DNA from: Deinococcus sp. KSM4-11 | GTDB taxonomy: Bacteria > Deinococcota > Deinococci > Deinococcales > Deinococcaceae | Reading direction: 5' to 3' | NCBI RefSeq assembly: GCF_004801415.1 | Contig: NZ_SSNX01000001.1 | Coordinates: 744,001-808,000 of the forward strand | DNA length: 64,000 bases | In this document: positions 46,986 to 55,404 of the stretch, one piece after another | How the letters are laid out: every line of letters begins with the position of its first letter | Numbering within the stretch: the stretch's first letter is position 1 | Position numbers and translations under genes: made by a program | The notes under the pieces: generated by a model | The model's database searches: none | What the model was told of the DNA's origin: nothing | Seen by the model: only the letters and a program-made list of their open reading frames with translations

Positions 46986-48206
46986 ATGACGACGAGCACC
47001 CAGCCCCAGACCGCCTTCCTTCCCACCCTTCTCCAGCTGCCGGGATTTGCCGGACTCGCCGCCTCCGTCTTCTTCCTGGGCTTCGGCGTGTCGCTCGCCG
47101 GGCCGTTCATGGCTCTGTACGGTGTGAACCACATCGGCATGACGCCGTTGCAACTCGGGGTTTTCCTGACCCTGAACGCGGTGAGTGCCGTGCTGCTCAG
47201 CACCCGTCTGGCGCGCTCGTCCGACCGGCTCACCAACCGCCGCCCCCTGGTGCTGTTCACGCTGGCCATGGCCGCTGCGGGGCAGTTCGGCCTGGCTCTG
47301 GCCCACGCCTACGCGGCCGTGCTCGTCATCGGGATGCTGCTGATGGGCCTGGGGGCTGCCGCCTTTCCGCAGCTGTTCGCGTACGCCCGCACACAGATGA
47401 GCGGCGCGCCGATCGACATTGCCGAGCGCGGGCAGACCGTGTTGCGATCGATGTTCTCGCTCGCGTTTGTGGTCGGCCCTGGCCTGGGGGCCGCCGCCCT
47501 GGCGCGCTTCGACTTCGCGGGCGTATTCCTCCTGTCCGGCCTGTGCCTGCTGCTCGCCGCCACACCCGTGCTGCTCAGCCGCAGCATCGGCATCAAGGCC
47601 ACGCCCACCGGCCATACGGTCACGGAGCCCCGCAGCACGGCCCCCACCCGGCCGCTGGCGCTGGTGTCGCTGGCGTTCGTGTTGTACGGCATGAGCATGC
47701 TGATGGCCATGAGCATGTTCCCGCTGTTCGTCACGCAGACCCTGCACGGCACGACCGCGCAGGTCGGAATGCTGGTCAGCATCTGCGCCCTGCTGGAAAT
47801 CCCGTTCATGCTGGGGCTGGTCATGCTGCGCCGCCTGCCGAGCGTCGAGTGGCTGGTCAAGGGCGCGATGGGCCTGTTCGTGCTCCACTTCGCCCTGATC
47901 TACCTCGCCCATGGCATGCCCATGCTGATCGCCACGCAGGTCGTCCGGTCGCTGGTGCTGGCGATCCTCGCCGGACTGGGCATGACCTACTTCCAGCAGC
48001 TGATGCCCGGCCGGGTCAGCGCCGCCACGACACTGTTCTCCAACACCATGAACGTCGGCGGCATGCTCTCCGGCATCGTCTCCGGGGCCATCGCCCAGGC
48101 CTTCGGCTACCGGGACGTGTATATCGTGTGCGCCGTCCTGACCTTCGCAGCCTGGGCCGTGATGCAGGTGATCACACGGCCCTCCCGCACCGCACAGACG
48201 GCCTGA
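46986..48206 (+). CDS. Major facilitator transporter (sugar-efflux-like)
   Basis: A 406-residue protein with about twelve hydrophobic helices. RLARSSDRLTNRRPL matches the MFS loop 2-3 signature, and the second half repeats the fold. Overall it resembles SetA-type sugar or drug exporters (FLGFGVSLAGPFMALYG). The ATG overlaps the stop of a six-codon leader that starts at 46969. A palindromic operator overlaps the promoter. Substrate unknown. Confidence 0.8.
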   Translation: MTTSTQPQTAFLPTLLQLPGFAGLAASVFFLGFGVSLAGPFMALYGVNHIGMTPLQLGVFLTLNAVSAVLLSTRLARSSDRLTNRRPLVLFTLAMAAAGQFGLALAHAYAAVLVIGMLLMGLGAAAFPQLFAYARTQMSGAPIDIAERGQTVLRSMFSLAFVVGPGLGAAALARFDFAGVFLLSGLCLLLAATPVLLSRSIGIKATPTGHTVTEPRSTAPTRPLALVSLAFVLYGMSMLMAMSMFPLFVTQTLHGTTAQVGMLVSICALLEIPFMLGLVMLRRLPSVEWLVKGAMGLFVLHFALIYLAHGMPMLIATQVVRSLVLAILAGLGMTYFQQLMPGRVSAATTLFSNTMNVGGMLSGIVSGAIAQAFGYRDVYIVCAVLTFAAWAVMQVITRPSRTAQTA

Positions 48207-48290
48207 GCTGGCAGGGAGCAAGCTCCGTGCCAGACGCGATGAGCCCTCCTTACCGTAGTCCTCTACGTCACAAGTCCTCGATAATGACTG

Positions 48291-48320
48291 ACGCCCACAT
48301 CGACAAAGCGGTGTGGGCGT
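48291..48320. terminator. Hairpin between MFS and trpA
   Basis: Exact nine-base arms ACGCCCACA and TGTGGGCGT with a 12-base loop between converging genes; AAAA follows on the plus strand, TTTT precedes on the minus. Confidence 0.55.
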
Positions 48321-48346
48321 AAAACGCGGTCTTCAGGCTCTGTGGT

Positions 48347-49147
48347 TCAGCGCTGGCAGCCGGCAGCAATGGCCCCGGCGAGCGCTCGGAGATCCTGTCC
48401 CTTCTGCACCGCGTCGATGAAGGCGCTGCCGACGACCACGCCGTCCGCGACGCGGGCGATCTCGCTGGCCGTGGCCGCGTCCTTGACGCCGAAGCCCACC
48501 GCGACGGGCACCCGGGCGTACTTCCGCGCCAGGGCGAGCATGGCGGGTACCTCGCCCAGCGCGGAGCCCTCGCGGGTGCCGGTCACCCCCGTCACGCTCA
48601 CGGCGTACAGGAAGCCCGTGCAGGCTCGGGCCACGAGTTCCACGCGGGCGGGGGTGCTGGTGGGCGCGATCAGGAAGGTGACGGCGAGACCGTACTCGGC
48701 GGCCAGATCGGCGATCTCCAAGTCTTGATCCGGCGGCAGATCTGGGAGGATCAGGCCGTCCACGCCCGCTTCGGCGGCCAGCCGCATGAATTCGCGCGGC
48801 CCGACCGCGTAGATAGGATTCACGTAGGTCATGACGACGATGGGCGTGTCGTGCCGCTGGCGCAGGTCGGCGATCAGTTGCAGGGTGCGCCGGGTGCTCG
48901 TGCCGCCCGCCAGGGCCTGCTCGCTGGCCCGCTGGACAGTGGGGCCGTCCCCCAACGGATCGGAGTACGGAATGCCCACTTCCATCAGGTCGGCGTGCTC
49001 CAGCAGGGCGTCCGCCACGGCCGGGAACGCCTCGGCGGTGGGGTACCCGGCGGTCATGAAGGGAATGAAGGCGGCGCGGTTCTCGGCGGCCGCTCGGGCG
49101 AAGGCGGCATGCAGGCGGGCCACGCCACGGCTCTGCAGGGCGGTCAT
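48347..49147 (-). CDS. trpA: Tryptophan synthase alpha chain
   Basis: A 266-residue TIM-barrel subunit that splits indole-3-glycerol phosphate. The catalytic Glu and Asp are in [16 protein letters not shown]; phosphate binding in [11 protein letters not shown] and [10 protein letters not shown]. The ATG overlaps the trpB stop (ATGA). The rest of the trp pathway is not in the window. Confidence 0.96.
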   Translation of the reverse strand: MTALQSRGVARLHAAFARAAAENRAAFIPFMTAGYPTAEAFPAVADALLEHADLMEVGIPYSDPLGDGPTVQRASEQALAGGTSTRRTLQLIADLRQRHDTPIVVMTYVNPIYAVGPREFMRLAAEAGVDGLILPDLPPDQDLEIADLAAEYGLAVTFLIAPTSTPARVELVARACTGFLYAVSVTGVTGTREGSALGEVPAMLALARKYARVPVAVGFGVKDAATASEIARVADGVVVGSAFIDAVQKGQDLRALAGAIAAGCQR

Positions 49148-50394
49148 GCGAGCACCTCCGGTGCGGGAGCGTCCTGGTGAACCTGGAGCAGGCGGGCGAC
49201 CTCGGCCACGTCCTTGTCGCCGCGCCCTGAGAGGTTCACGACGATCACCTGATCCGGGCGCATGGTGCCCGCGAGCTGCACGGCGTAATAGATCGCGTGC
49301 GCGCTTTCCAGGGCCGGAATGATGCCCTCCAGACGCGTGCACAGTTGCAGGCCCTCGAGTGCCTGGGCATCGGTGACGGGCACGTACTCCGCGACGCCGG
49401 TCGTGGCGTACTGGCAATGTTCCGGCCCGATGCCGGGGTAGTCGAGGCCCGCGCTGATGGAGTGCGGCGGGACGATCTGACCCTCGTCGTCGTTCAGCAG
49501 GTACATCATCGAGCCGTGCAGGACGCCGACGCGGCCCCCGGCGACGCTGGCGGCATGGCGTCCGGTCTCGACGCCCTCACCGGCGGCCTCGGTGCCGATC
49601 AGGCGGGGGCGCTGGCCGTCGGGCAGATAGGCGTAGGGCGCGAAGATGCCGATGGCATTGCTGCCCCCACCGACACAGGCCACGATGGCGTCTGGTGTGT
49701 CGCGCCCCTCAACGGCCTGGAGCTGCCACTTGGTTTCCTCGCCGATGACGGACTGGAAGTCCCGCACCATGGCCGGGTAGGGGTGCGGACCGACCACGCT
49801 GCCCAGGATGTAGAAGGTGTCACGCACGTTGGTGACCCAGTCGCGGATGGCCTCGTTCGTGGCGTCCTTGAGGGTGCTGGTGCCAGACGTGACCTCGCGG
49901 ACTTCGGCGCCCAGGAGCTGCATGCGGAACACGTTCAGAGCCTGCCGCCGGATGTCCTCGGCGCCCATGTACACCACACAGTTCAGGCCCAGCAGGGCGG
50001 CGGCCGTGGCACTGGCCACCCCGTGCTGGCCGGCCCCGGTCTCGGCAATCACGCGCTTCTTGCCCATCCGGACGGCCAGCAGCGCCTGCGCGAGGCAGTT
50101 GTTGATCTTGTGCGCGCCCGTGTAGTTGAAGTCCTCGCGCTTGAGGTAGATCTTCGCGCCGCCCCCATGCTCGGTGAGCCGCTGGGCGAGGTACAGCGGG
50201 CTGGGGCGGTTCACGTAGTCGCGCAGCAGGCGGTCGAGGTCATTCAGGAAGGCGGGGTCGCGTTTGGCCGCCGCATAGGCGGCTTCGAGTTCGTCCAGGG
50301 CCGGAATGAGGGTTTCCGGGACGTAGCGTCCGCCGAAGCGGCCGTAGCGCCCACGTTCATCCGGCATCGGATAGTCAGGCAGGTGAAGGGTCAT
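49144..50394 (-). CDS. trpB: Tryptophan synthase beta chain
   Basis: A 416-residue PLP enzyme of the classical TrpB1 type. The PLP Lys is in [23 protein letters not shown] and [10 protein letters not shown] bind substrate and phosphate. The ATG was chosen at [15 protein letters not shown] with a GGAG site; the longer frame has no family sequence. Coupled to trpA. An inverted repeat overlaps its probable promoter. Confidence 0.96.
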   Translation of the reverse strand: MTLHLPDYPMPDERGRYGRFGGRYVPETLIPALDELEAAYAAAKRDPAFLNDLDRLLRDYVNRPSPLYLAQRLTEHGGGAKIYLKREDFNYTGAHKINNCLAQALLAVRMGKKRVIAETGAGQHGVASATAAALLGLNCVVYMGAEDIRRQALNVFRMQLLGAEVREVTSGTSTLKDATNEAIRDWVTNVRDTFYILGSVVGPHPYPAMVRDFQSVIGEETKWQLQAVEGRDTPDAIVACVGGGSNAIGIFAPYAYLPDGQRPRLIGTEAAGEGVETGRHAASVAGGRVGVLHGSMMYLLNDDEGQIVPPHSISAGLDYPGIGPEHCQYATTGVAEYVPVTDAQALEGLQLCTRLEGIIPALESAHAIYYAVQLAGTMRPDQVIVVNLSGRGDKDVAEVARLLQVHQDAPAPEVLA

Positions 50395-50436
50395 TGGAAC
50401 TCCAGCGTAGGAGCCTTCGTTACACCCGGTACATAA

Positions 50437-50461
50437 AAACTTAGACAACTGGTCTAAGTTT
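50437..50461 (-). promoter_or_regulatory. Inverted repeat: gluQ terminator and/or trpBA operator
   Basis: Exact ten-base arms AAACTTAGAC and GTCTAAGTTT with a five-base loop. On the minus strand it covers the gluQ stop and is followed by a run of Ts, as in an intrinsic terminator. It also contains TTGTCT, 18 bases before TGTAAC, a possible trpBA promoter. Confidence 0.6.
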
Positions 50462-51359
50462 GTGTGCCCGCTACGCTTATCGGCGCGCCACACCATGCCC
50501 TCCAGAATGGGATGAGATCGTGCGGCGTGATCTCGTCGGGCACGTCCCAGCCGAGGCTGCGGGCCAGAGCTGCCACCACCCCTCCGGCCGTTCGACTGGA
50601 CTCCCGCAGGTCTCTGACGCCAGGAGCGCCGTTCCGCTTGGCTAGACGCTGCCCTTCGAAATCCTTCATGAGGGGCAGGTGCCTGTATGTAAGCGCGGGG
50701 TAGCCCAAGGCCTTTTGTAAGGCGACCTGCCGTGGCGTGGCTGTCCACAGATCCTCGCCGCGCACCACGTCTGTCACGCCCATCAGGGCGTCGTCCACCA
50801 CGACCGCCAGGTGATACGCGTACACTCCGTCGTTCCGGCGCAATACCAGATCCCCGACCTCATTCGAGAGGCACTGGCAGAGCGTCCACTCCCGGAGGGC
50901 GTCGTGGACACACACGGTGATGGCTGGTACCCGCCAGCGCACCGCCGCCGGGCGTCCCGGATGGAACGGCACCCCACGGCACGTCCCCGGATACACCGGT
51001 TCTTCCCCGTGCGGTGCCCCGGCGCTGTCCTCGATGGCCGCCAGCACCTCGCGGCGCGTGCAGGTACATGGGTAGGTGTCCAGGCGACCCAGGGCGTCGG
51101 CATAGACGTCCAGCCGCTCGGACTGGAGATATTCTTCGTTCCAGTCAAGTCCCAGCCACTCCAGATCACGTCGGGTCACGTCGTAGGCCCAAGCCCGCAC
51201 CCGGCTGGTATCAAGATCCTCGAAGCGCAGGAGATGACGACCTCCGCCCGCCCGCGAGTGCAGCCACGCGAGCAGGGCCGTGCGGGCATTCCCCAGGTGC
51301 ATGGCGCCTGTAGGACTGGGCGCGAACCTCCCCACCACTGTTCCCCCGGTCTCCGGCAT
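50454..51359 (-). CDS. gluQ: Glutamyl-Q tRNA(Asp) synthetase
   Basis: A 301-residue paralogue of the GluRS catalytic core without an anticodon-binding domain; it attaches Glu to queuosine in tRNA-Asp. Motifs: [19 protein letters not shown] (HIGH-like), [12 protein letters not shown], a Cys set in [10 protein letters not shown] and YPGTCRG (zinc), and RLAKRNGA replacing KMSKS. The start was set at the ATG with a TACCCT box six bases upstream. It implies that the organism makes queuosine. Confidence 0.9.
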   Translation of the reverse strand: MPETGGTVVGRFAPSPTGAMHLGNARTALLAWLHSRAGGGRHLLRFEDLDTSRVRAWAYDVTRRDLEWLGLDWNEEYLQSERLDVYADALGRLDTYPCTCTRREVLAAIEDSAGAPHGEEPVYPGTCRGVPFHPGRPAAVRWRVPAITVCVHDALREWTLCQCLSNEVGDLVLRRNDGVYAYHLAVVVDDALMGVTDVVRGEDLWTATPRQVALQKALGYPALTYRHLPLMKDFEGQRLAKRNGAPGVRDLRESSRTAGGVVAALARSLGWDVPDEITPHDLIPFWRAWCGAPISVAGTQT

Positions 51360-51365
51360 GTGGTC

Positions 51366-51371
51366 AGGGTA
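51366..51371 (-). promoter_or_regulatory. -10 box for leaderless gluQ
   Basis: TACCCT on the minus strand, then six bases, then the gluQ ATG. Confidence 0.45.
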
Positions 51372-51408
51372 GTGCATGTCTTTCTGCGGCCAGGGTTCGA
51401 AGTTCACC

Positions 51409-51924
51409 CTACTTCAGTTCGTCCCACACGGCCAGGAGGACGCCGATCACCAGCGCCACAAAGGCGAGAAAGGCAATAGCGCTGCCCAGTGGGGCCGCCA
51501 TGTTCAGCGCGTTCGCGGCGCCCAGCAGCTGCCACCAGTCGTGCGTGTCCGGATCGCCAGTAATCAGATCGAGGTTCCGCGTCGGCGCGTCCCGGACGTA
51601 CGTGGCCACACCCATCAGCGACTGGCCCGCCCACAGGGTCATCAGCCCGGCCGCGTATCGGTCGCGGCGCTGCAGGAATGCGGCCGCGCAGCCCAGCGGC
51701 ACCAGCACCTGCATGAGGCTGCCGCCCAGCAGCATGACCGTCTCGCCAAGCACACTGAAGATCACGTGCCCCGCCTCGTGAAAGACGAGATCCACATGGT
51801 CGAGCAGGCTCCCAGAGAGCGGGTGCAGCACGCCGGGCACCGTGACCAGCAGGGCCACGGCGAGGCCCACCCACCGGCCCCAGCGACGAACCGCCGGATT
51901 CAGCGCGTCCTCGCCCGCAGCCAC
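51409..51924 (-). CDS. Membrane protein with HEAGH zinc-peptidase-like motif
   Basis: A 171-residue protein with about four hydrophobic segments. LVFHEAGHVIFSVLGE (near residue 48) fits the HExxH of M50-type intramembrane peptidases, but no clear second metal motif (NxxPxxxLDG) is seen. GTG start overlaps the upstream gene by 25 bases. It follows a ParA-like gene and a ribbon-helix-helix gene, and may belong to that unit. Activity uncertain. Confidence 0.6.
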   Translation of the reverse strand: MAAGEDALNPAVRRWGRWVGLAVALLVTVPGVLHPLSGSLLDHVDLVFHEAGHVIFSVLGETVMLLGGSLMQVLVPLGCAAAFLQRRDRYAAGLMTLWAGQSLMGVATYVRDAPTRNLDLITGDPDTHDWWQLLGAANALNMAAPLGSAIAFLAFVALVIGVLLAVWDELK

Positions 51925-52196
51925 GCGAGCAGCAGATCCTCGACCAGCTCGCTCACGCTCTCCCCACCATCCCGTTTCACCTCGCGCCAGACTGCCCGGA
52001 CGGTCTCCTGCCGGACATACACCCGGGAGACCTGCTCGGAGGATGGCGGAGCGGTCGGATCCACCCGGATGGTCACGGGGCCGACTTCAGCAGCGCGAGT
52101 TTTCGCCGCCTTCCTCTCGGCCTTCTTTGCCTTCTTGTCCCGCTTCCGCCCGGACTTCTTGCCGGTGCGCGGCTCCAGGTAATCGAATCGGGTCAT
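51900..52196 (-). CDS. Lys-rich protein with ribbon-helix-helix-like C-terminus
   Basis: A 98-residue basic protein. Residues 10-35 are Lys/Arg-rich. The C-terminal half (VSRVYVRQETVRAVWREVKR, then GGESVSELVEDLLLAWL) has the strand-helix-helix pattern of ribbon-helix-helix DNA-binding proteins such as ParG/CopG. It lies 12 bases after a ParA-like gene, so it is a candidate partition partner and centromere-binding protein. Family call is from pattern only. Confidence 0.6.
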   Translation of the reverse strand: MTRFDYLEPRTGKKSGRKRDKKAKKAERKAAKTRAAEVGPVTIRVDPTAPPSSEQVSRVYVRQETVRAVWREVKRDGGESVSELVEDLLLAWLRARTR

Positions 52197-52208
52197 GGAG
52201 CCCTCACG

Positions 52209-52847
52209 TCAGATCAGTTCCTGCGCGAGGGTGACCACGTCCGCCCATGCGCTCTGGGCGCGTGGATCGCGGACATCGCGGGCCAGCAGGCCCAGTTCCG
52301 CCGCCTTGGTGTAGGCCGCGTACTGCCGGATGACGGTGTTGCACACGCGCATCCCAGCGTCCCGGAGTTCCTCGCGCACCTCCTCCGCCGCGTTGCCCAC
52401 GGGCGGCACCCGGCACAGCACCACCCGCAGGTTCTGGGCGGCCGGCCCCTGACCGTCGAGATAATCGACGAGTTCACGTGTCGCCTCGCCTTCCAGGGCA
52501 CTCACTCCGCTGGGCACCAGCAGCAGATCGGCGCGTTCAGCGAGCGCCCGGAGTTCCTTGCGCTTGGGCCGCCCCTCGGTATCGATGACAATCACGTCGC
52601 TGGCCGCGAGCACCTTGGGCTTCGCGCCGTCCGGGTCGAGCACCGGGAACCCCAGGCCCCCATGCTTGGCCCCGCGCTCGGCCCAGCGGATCGAGCTGCC
52701 CACCCGGCCATCCTCATCGACCAGCACGACCTTCAGTCCCCGCTCTGTCAGCGCTCCGGCGAGGTGCACGGCAAGCGTACTCTTGCCCACACCGCCCTTC
52801 TCGGACGTGATCGCCAGAATGCGTGGGCCCCCCACAGCCTTCCCCAT
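52209..52847 (-). CDS. ParA/MinD-family ATPase
   Basis: A 212-residue ATPase with deviant Walker [20 protein letters not shown], switch [14 protein letters not shown], and Walker B VIVIDTEG. It is the short, HTH-less ParA type found on plasmids and with orphan modules. It is followed by a ribbon-helix-helix protein, as in type Ib partition loci. TACGCT lies seven bases before the ATG, suggesting a leaderless mRNA. It could partition a replicon or position a protein complex. Confidence 0.85.
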   Translation of the reverse strand: MGKAVGGPRILAITSEKGGVGKSTLAVHLAGALTERGLKVVLVDEDGRVGSSIRWAERGAKHGGLGFPVLDPDGAKPKVLAASDVIVIDTEGRPKRKELRALAERADLLLVPSGVSALEGEATRELVDYLDGQGPAAQNLRVVLCRVPPVGNAAEEVREELRDAGMRVCNTVIRQYAAYTKAAELGLLARDVRDPRAQSAWADVVTLAQELI

Positions 52848-52854
52848 GGGCCCG

Positions 52855-52860
52855 AGCGTA
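52855..52860 (-). promoter_or_regulatory. -10 box for leaderless parA-like gene
   Basis: TACGCT on the minus strand, seven bases before the ATG. Confidence 0.45.
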
Positions 52861-52893
52861 GCAGAGTGTGTCCAGGGGCCGCATCATGGCGGC

Positions 52894-53124
52894 ATGACCG
52901 ACGCCGACCGGCTCTCGACCCTGCTCGCCTCGGAACCCTACTGGACCGCTCACGCACTCAAAACGCAGGGCAGCCGCTTTCACCGTGCGCTCGGCGACGC
53001 CCTGGACGCCGCCGACGCTGTGAACCGCCGCAAGCTGTACCAGACCTGGACGGCTGAATTCTGGGACTTCTACGGGCGTGGCCTCCGCCTGCAGGCCGGT
53101 GAAGCTCCACCGTCGTTCGGGTAA
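52894..53124 (+). CDS. Small protein of unknown function (76 aa)
   Basis: A 76-residue soluble protein beginning MTDADRLSTLLASEPYWTAHALKTQ, mostly helical, rich in Ala, Asp and Trp/Tyr (YQTWTAEFWDFYGRGLRL). No family recognised. It is divergent from the ParA-like gene, with only 46 bases between starts, so regulation may be shared. A three-codon ATG-GCG-GCA-TGA overlaps its start, probably by chance. Confidence 0.6.
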   Translation: MTDADRLSTLLASEPYWTAHALKTQGSRFHRALGDALDAADAVNRRKLYQTWTAEFWDFYGRGLRLQAGEAPPSFG

Positions 53125-53184
53125 GAGAATAATGCTCTGCTGGGCCACAGGCGTGGGTCGCAGTGTGCAGGGAACAGCGTGTCC

Positions 53185-53190
53185 TACACT
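53185..53190 (+). promoter_or_regulatory. -10 box for leaderless PIG-L gene
   Basis: TACACT, six bases, then ATG at 53197. This spacing decides the start over an in-frame GTG six codons upstream. Confidence 0.5.
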
Positions 53191-53196
53191 GCACCG

Positions 53197-54027
53197 ATGA
53201 CTGCTGCCCCTCCCACCCTGCTGGCCGTGTTCGCCCACCCCGATGACGAGGCATTCAGCGTCGGCGGCACCCTCACGCACTACGCCCGCAAGGGAGTCCG
53301 CATCGTGCTGGTCTGCGCCACACGCGGCGAGGCCGGGAAGATCACGGTGCCCGGCATGACGGTCGACGACCTGGGCGCCCAGCGGGAACAGGAACTCCGC
53401 GCCGCCTGCGAGGCCCTGGAAATCCCGCCACCCGTCTTCCTCGACTTTCACGACTCGGGCCGCTACGAGCGCACCCGCCACGACGATCCCCTGGCCCTGA
53501 TGAACCTGACGCCCCTGGAGATCGAGACGAAGGTGAAAGCCGTCATCGACGAGGTGCGGCCGCAGGTCATCGTGACCTTCGATCCGCACGGAGGGTACGG
53601 GCACATCGACCACCTCAAGATCCACCGGGCCACCGTGGCGGCCTTCTTCAGCTCCGGTCAACTGGAGGGAGGCGGCCCGCAACGTCTGTACTACACGGCC
53701 ATGACCACCGAGGCCGCGCAGGGCCTGTCGCGCCTGGGCCGTGACCTGGATCCCATGCTCTACGGCGTGTCCGACGACACGGTCGCCGTGAGCATTCCCG
53801 TGGCGGCCTACGCCGAGAACAAGAAGGCTGCACTGGCCGCCCACGGCACGCAGATGGGCGAGGAGAGCATCCTGGGCCGCATGACGCCCGAGGAGCGTGC
53901 CCAGATGGAGCGCATGCGCTTGGGCCAGGAACGCTTCAGCATCGGCGGGACGCGTACCGCCCTTGCGAACTACCCGTTACGTGGCCTCTTCGACGGCGTG
54001 CCTGGGTGCGAGGAACTGGACGACTGA
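53197..54027 (+). CDS. PIG-L (LmbE) family deacetylase
   Basis: A 276-residue zinc deacetylase. AVFAHPDDEAFSVGGT carries the AHPDD metal/catalytic motif; FDPHGGYGHIDHLKIHR carries the HxDH motif. The family includes BshB and MshB, which remove the acetyl group from GlcNAc-malate or GlcNAc-inositol, and Mca-type conjugate amidases. Since BshA is encoded at 38.6 kb, a bacillithiol role (BshB or a BshB-like amidase) is plausible but not shown. Confidence 0.85.
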   Translation: MTAAPPTLLAVFAHPDDEAFSVGGTLTHYARKGVRIVLVCATRGEAGKITVPGMTVDDLGAQREQELRAACEALEIPPPVFLDFHDSGRYERTRHDDPLALMNLTPLEIETKVKAVIDEVRPQVIVTFDPHGGYGHIDHLKIHRATVAAFFSSGQLEGGGPQRLYYTAMTTEAAQGLSRLGRDLDPMLYGVSDDTVAVSIPVAAYAENKKAALAAHGTQMGEESILGRMTPEERAQMERMRLGQERFSIGGTRTALANYPLRGLFDGVPGCEELDD

Positions 54028-54030
54028 TCG

Positions 54031-54066
54031 GCGGCCTTGTTGCTGAGCTTCGACCCAGAAGGCCGC
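54031..54066. terminator. Hairpin after the PIG-L gene
   Basis: Exact arms GCGGCCTT and AAGGCCGC with a 20-base loop, four bases after the stop. No T-tract. Confidence 0.5.
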
Positions 54067-54192
54067 GCCTCAACGCGGGTCGAGTCGGCTGGTGGGTACT
54101 GGACAGATCACTCTGACCGGGTTCAAGAAGCGGCGCTCCTGAAGGGCCCACTTGCTGGAAGAAGCTTCCAACGCCGTTTCACCTGCTGACCT

Positions 54193-54783
54193 TCAGACCG
54201 GCATCGAGGGATAGGTCAGTCGTTGGACGGCCAACTGCGCGACTTCTGCTCCCCATACGGCTGAAGCCACATGAACCGCCGCCTCGAGGGCTGGGAAGCC
54301 GCCGGGGGTCGTACACAGGGTGCCATCAGTCACGGTCTGTCCTGCAAAGACGTCCGCGACGCCATAGCCCCACATCGTATCGGCCAGATCGGCCGGGCCG
54401 CCCACCAATCGCCCGGTTAGGGTACCGGCCTCACCCGGCAGCAGCAGGCCACTGCCGCTCGCGCCGGTGGGCAGCGCCGCATGTGTGCTCAGGAACAACC
54501 GGAGCAGCGGGTCACGGGCCGCCTTCGCCGCGCCAGGCCCACCCGGGATCAGCAGGGCCACAGGTTCGGGCAGGGCGGCGTACAGGACGTGTGGGGTGCT
54601 GACCAAGCCGCCTGCTGTAACGATACTGGCCCGCGAGCGGTTCACCGTGAGCGTCGCGCCCCCGCCGCCGCACAGCCGGCAGAGGGTGACCATGATTCCC
54701 AGTTCCAGTTCACTGACGCCGGCGTATACAGGAATGGCCACGACAGGGCCCGTTCGGGAATTCTCCGCCAGGCTGGCGGTCAT
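54193..54783 (-). CDS. DJ-1/PfpI-like protein lacking the nucleophile Cys
   Basis: A 196-residue protein of the class I glutamine amidotransferase-like fold. IPVYAGVSELELGIMV opens it and LLIPGGPGAAKAARDP is the usual PGG loop. Where DJ-1-like proteins have a C-T/A-G elbow this one reads TGASGSGLLL, so the nucleophile Cys is absent; LPGEAGTLTGR follows as expected. It may be a ligand-binding relative. The ATG overlaps the stop of a small upstream gene (ATGA). Confidence 0.65.
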   Translation of the reverse strand: MTASLAENSRTGPVVAIPVYAGVSELELGIMVTLCRLCGGGGATLTVNRSRASIVTAGGLVSTPHVLYAALPEPVALLIPGGPGAAKAARDPLLRLFLSTHAALPTGASGSGLLLPGEAGTLTGRLVGGPADLADTMWGYGVADVFAGQTVTDGTLCTTPGGFPALEAAVHVASAVWGAEVAQLAVQRLTYPSMPV

Positions 54784-54977
54784 TCCGGAGTGAGCCGGCG
54801 CAGGTGGTACGTGCGCCGCGCCACCGGCGGCCCGACGTCCCCCGTCTGGGTCAGCAGGGTCACGGCCTCGTCGCTGAGCCGTTCCACACGCAGCAGGTAG
54901 GCGCGGGTTGCCTCGAGCGTATCGAATCGACGGGGGTGCGGATCCCCCTCGACGCGCAGGTCGAGCCAACGGATCAT
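54780..54977 (-). CDS. Small protein of unknown function (65 aa)
   Basis: A 65-residue protein beginning MIRWLDLRVEGDPHPRRFDTLEATRAYLLR. No family recognised. It sits between a 132-residue unknown and the DJ-1-like gene with a four-base overlap downstream and 13 bases upstream, so the three, and perhaps the large TPR protein before them, form one operon. Confidence 0.55.
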   Translation of the reverse strand: MIRWLDLRVEGDPHPRRFDTLEATRAYLLRVERLSDEAVTLLTQTGDVGPPVARRTYHLRRLTPE

Positions 54978-54990
54978 GAGACCAGCACGC

Positions 54991-55389
54991 TCACAGCTCC
55001 CGCAGGTCTTCCCACAGCTGCCAGCCCACACCATCGGGCGTGCCGTCCAGCAGCGGACTCAGGGCCTCGCTGGCAGCGGTGGCGTCGCCGTGCAGGGCGT
55101 CGTTGCTGGGACGCTCGTCGTACACGCGCAACACGGTGAACTGGTAGAAGGTCTGGCTGGCCGTCGGTTCGCCATTCTCGAAGAACGCGAAGGGCGGCTG
55201 AACCTGATCCCACAGAACGTGCGCACCCTCCTGATCGGCGGCAGTCTGCGCGGGCAGGTCGAGCTCGCGCGGCAGGAAATGCTCCAGGTCGACGTCGGCC
55301 TCCTCAGGGTGCCAGACGTAGCCCTGCAACAATCGGACGGCAGCGCGGCCACGCGTGGGCGGGTCGGTGGAACTCACGCCGCTCAGCAT
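54991..55389 (-). CDS. Hypothetical protein (132 aa)
   Basis: A 132-residue acidic, cytosolic-looking protein. No family recognised; aromatic-rich segments (GYVWHPEE, PPFAFFENGE, TFYQFTVLRVY) suggest a beta-sheet domain. ATG at 55389 is given, but TATGCT followed by seven bases and GTG at 55377 fits a leaderless start four codons later. It begins just after the large TPR protein ends. Confidence 0.6.
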   Translation of the reverse strand: MLSGVSSTDPPTRGRAAVRLLQGYVWHPEEADVDLEHFLPRELDLPAQTAADQEGAHVLWDQVQPPFAFFENGEPTASQTFYQFTVLRVYDERPSNDALHGDATAASEALSPLLDGTPDGVGWQLWEDLREL

Positions 55390-55404
55390 ACCCGTTCGGC
55401 GTGA

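Noticed and set aside
51360..51420. GGTTCGAA stretch resembling a tRNA T-loop
   Set aside because: It lies in the gluQ upstream region; no acceptor or anticodon stems can be formed around it.
52886..52897. ATG-GCG-GCA-TGA overlapping the 76-aa gene start
   Set aside because: Too short to separate from chance, and no TAnnnT box or ribosome site precedes it.
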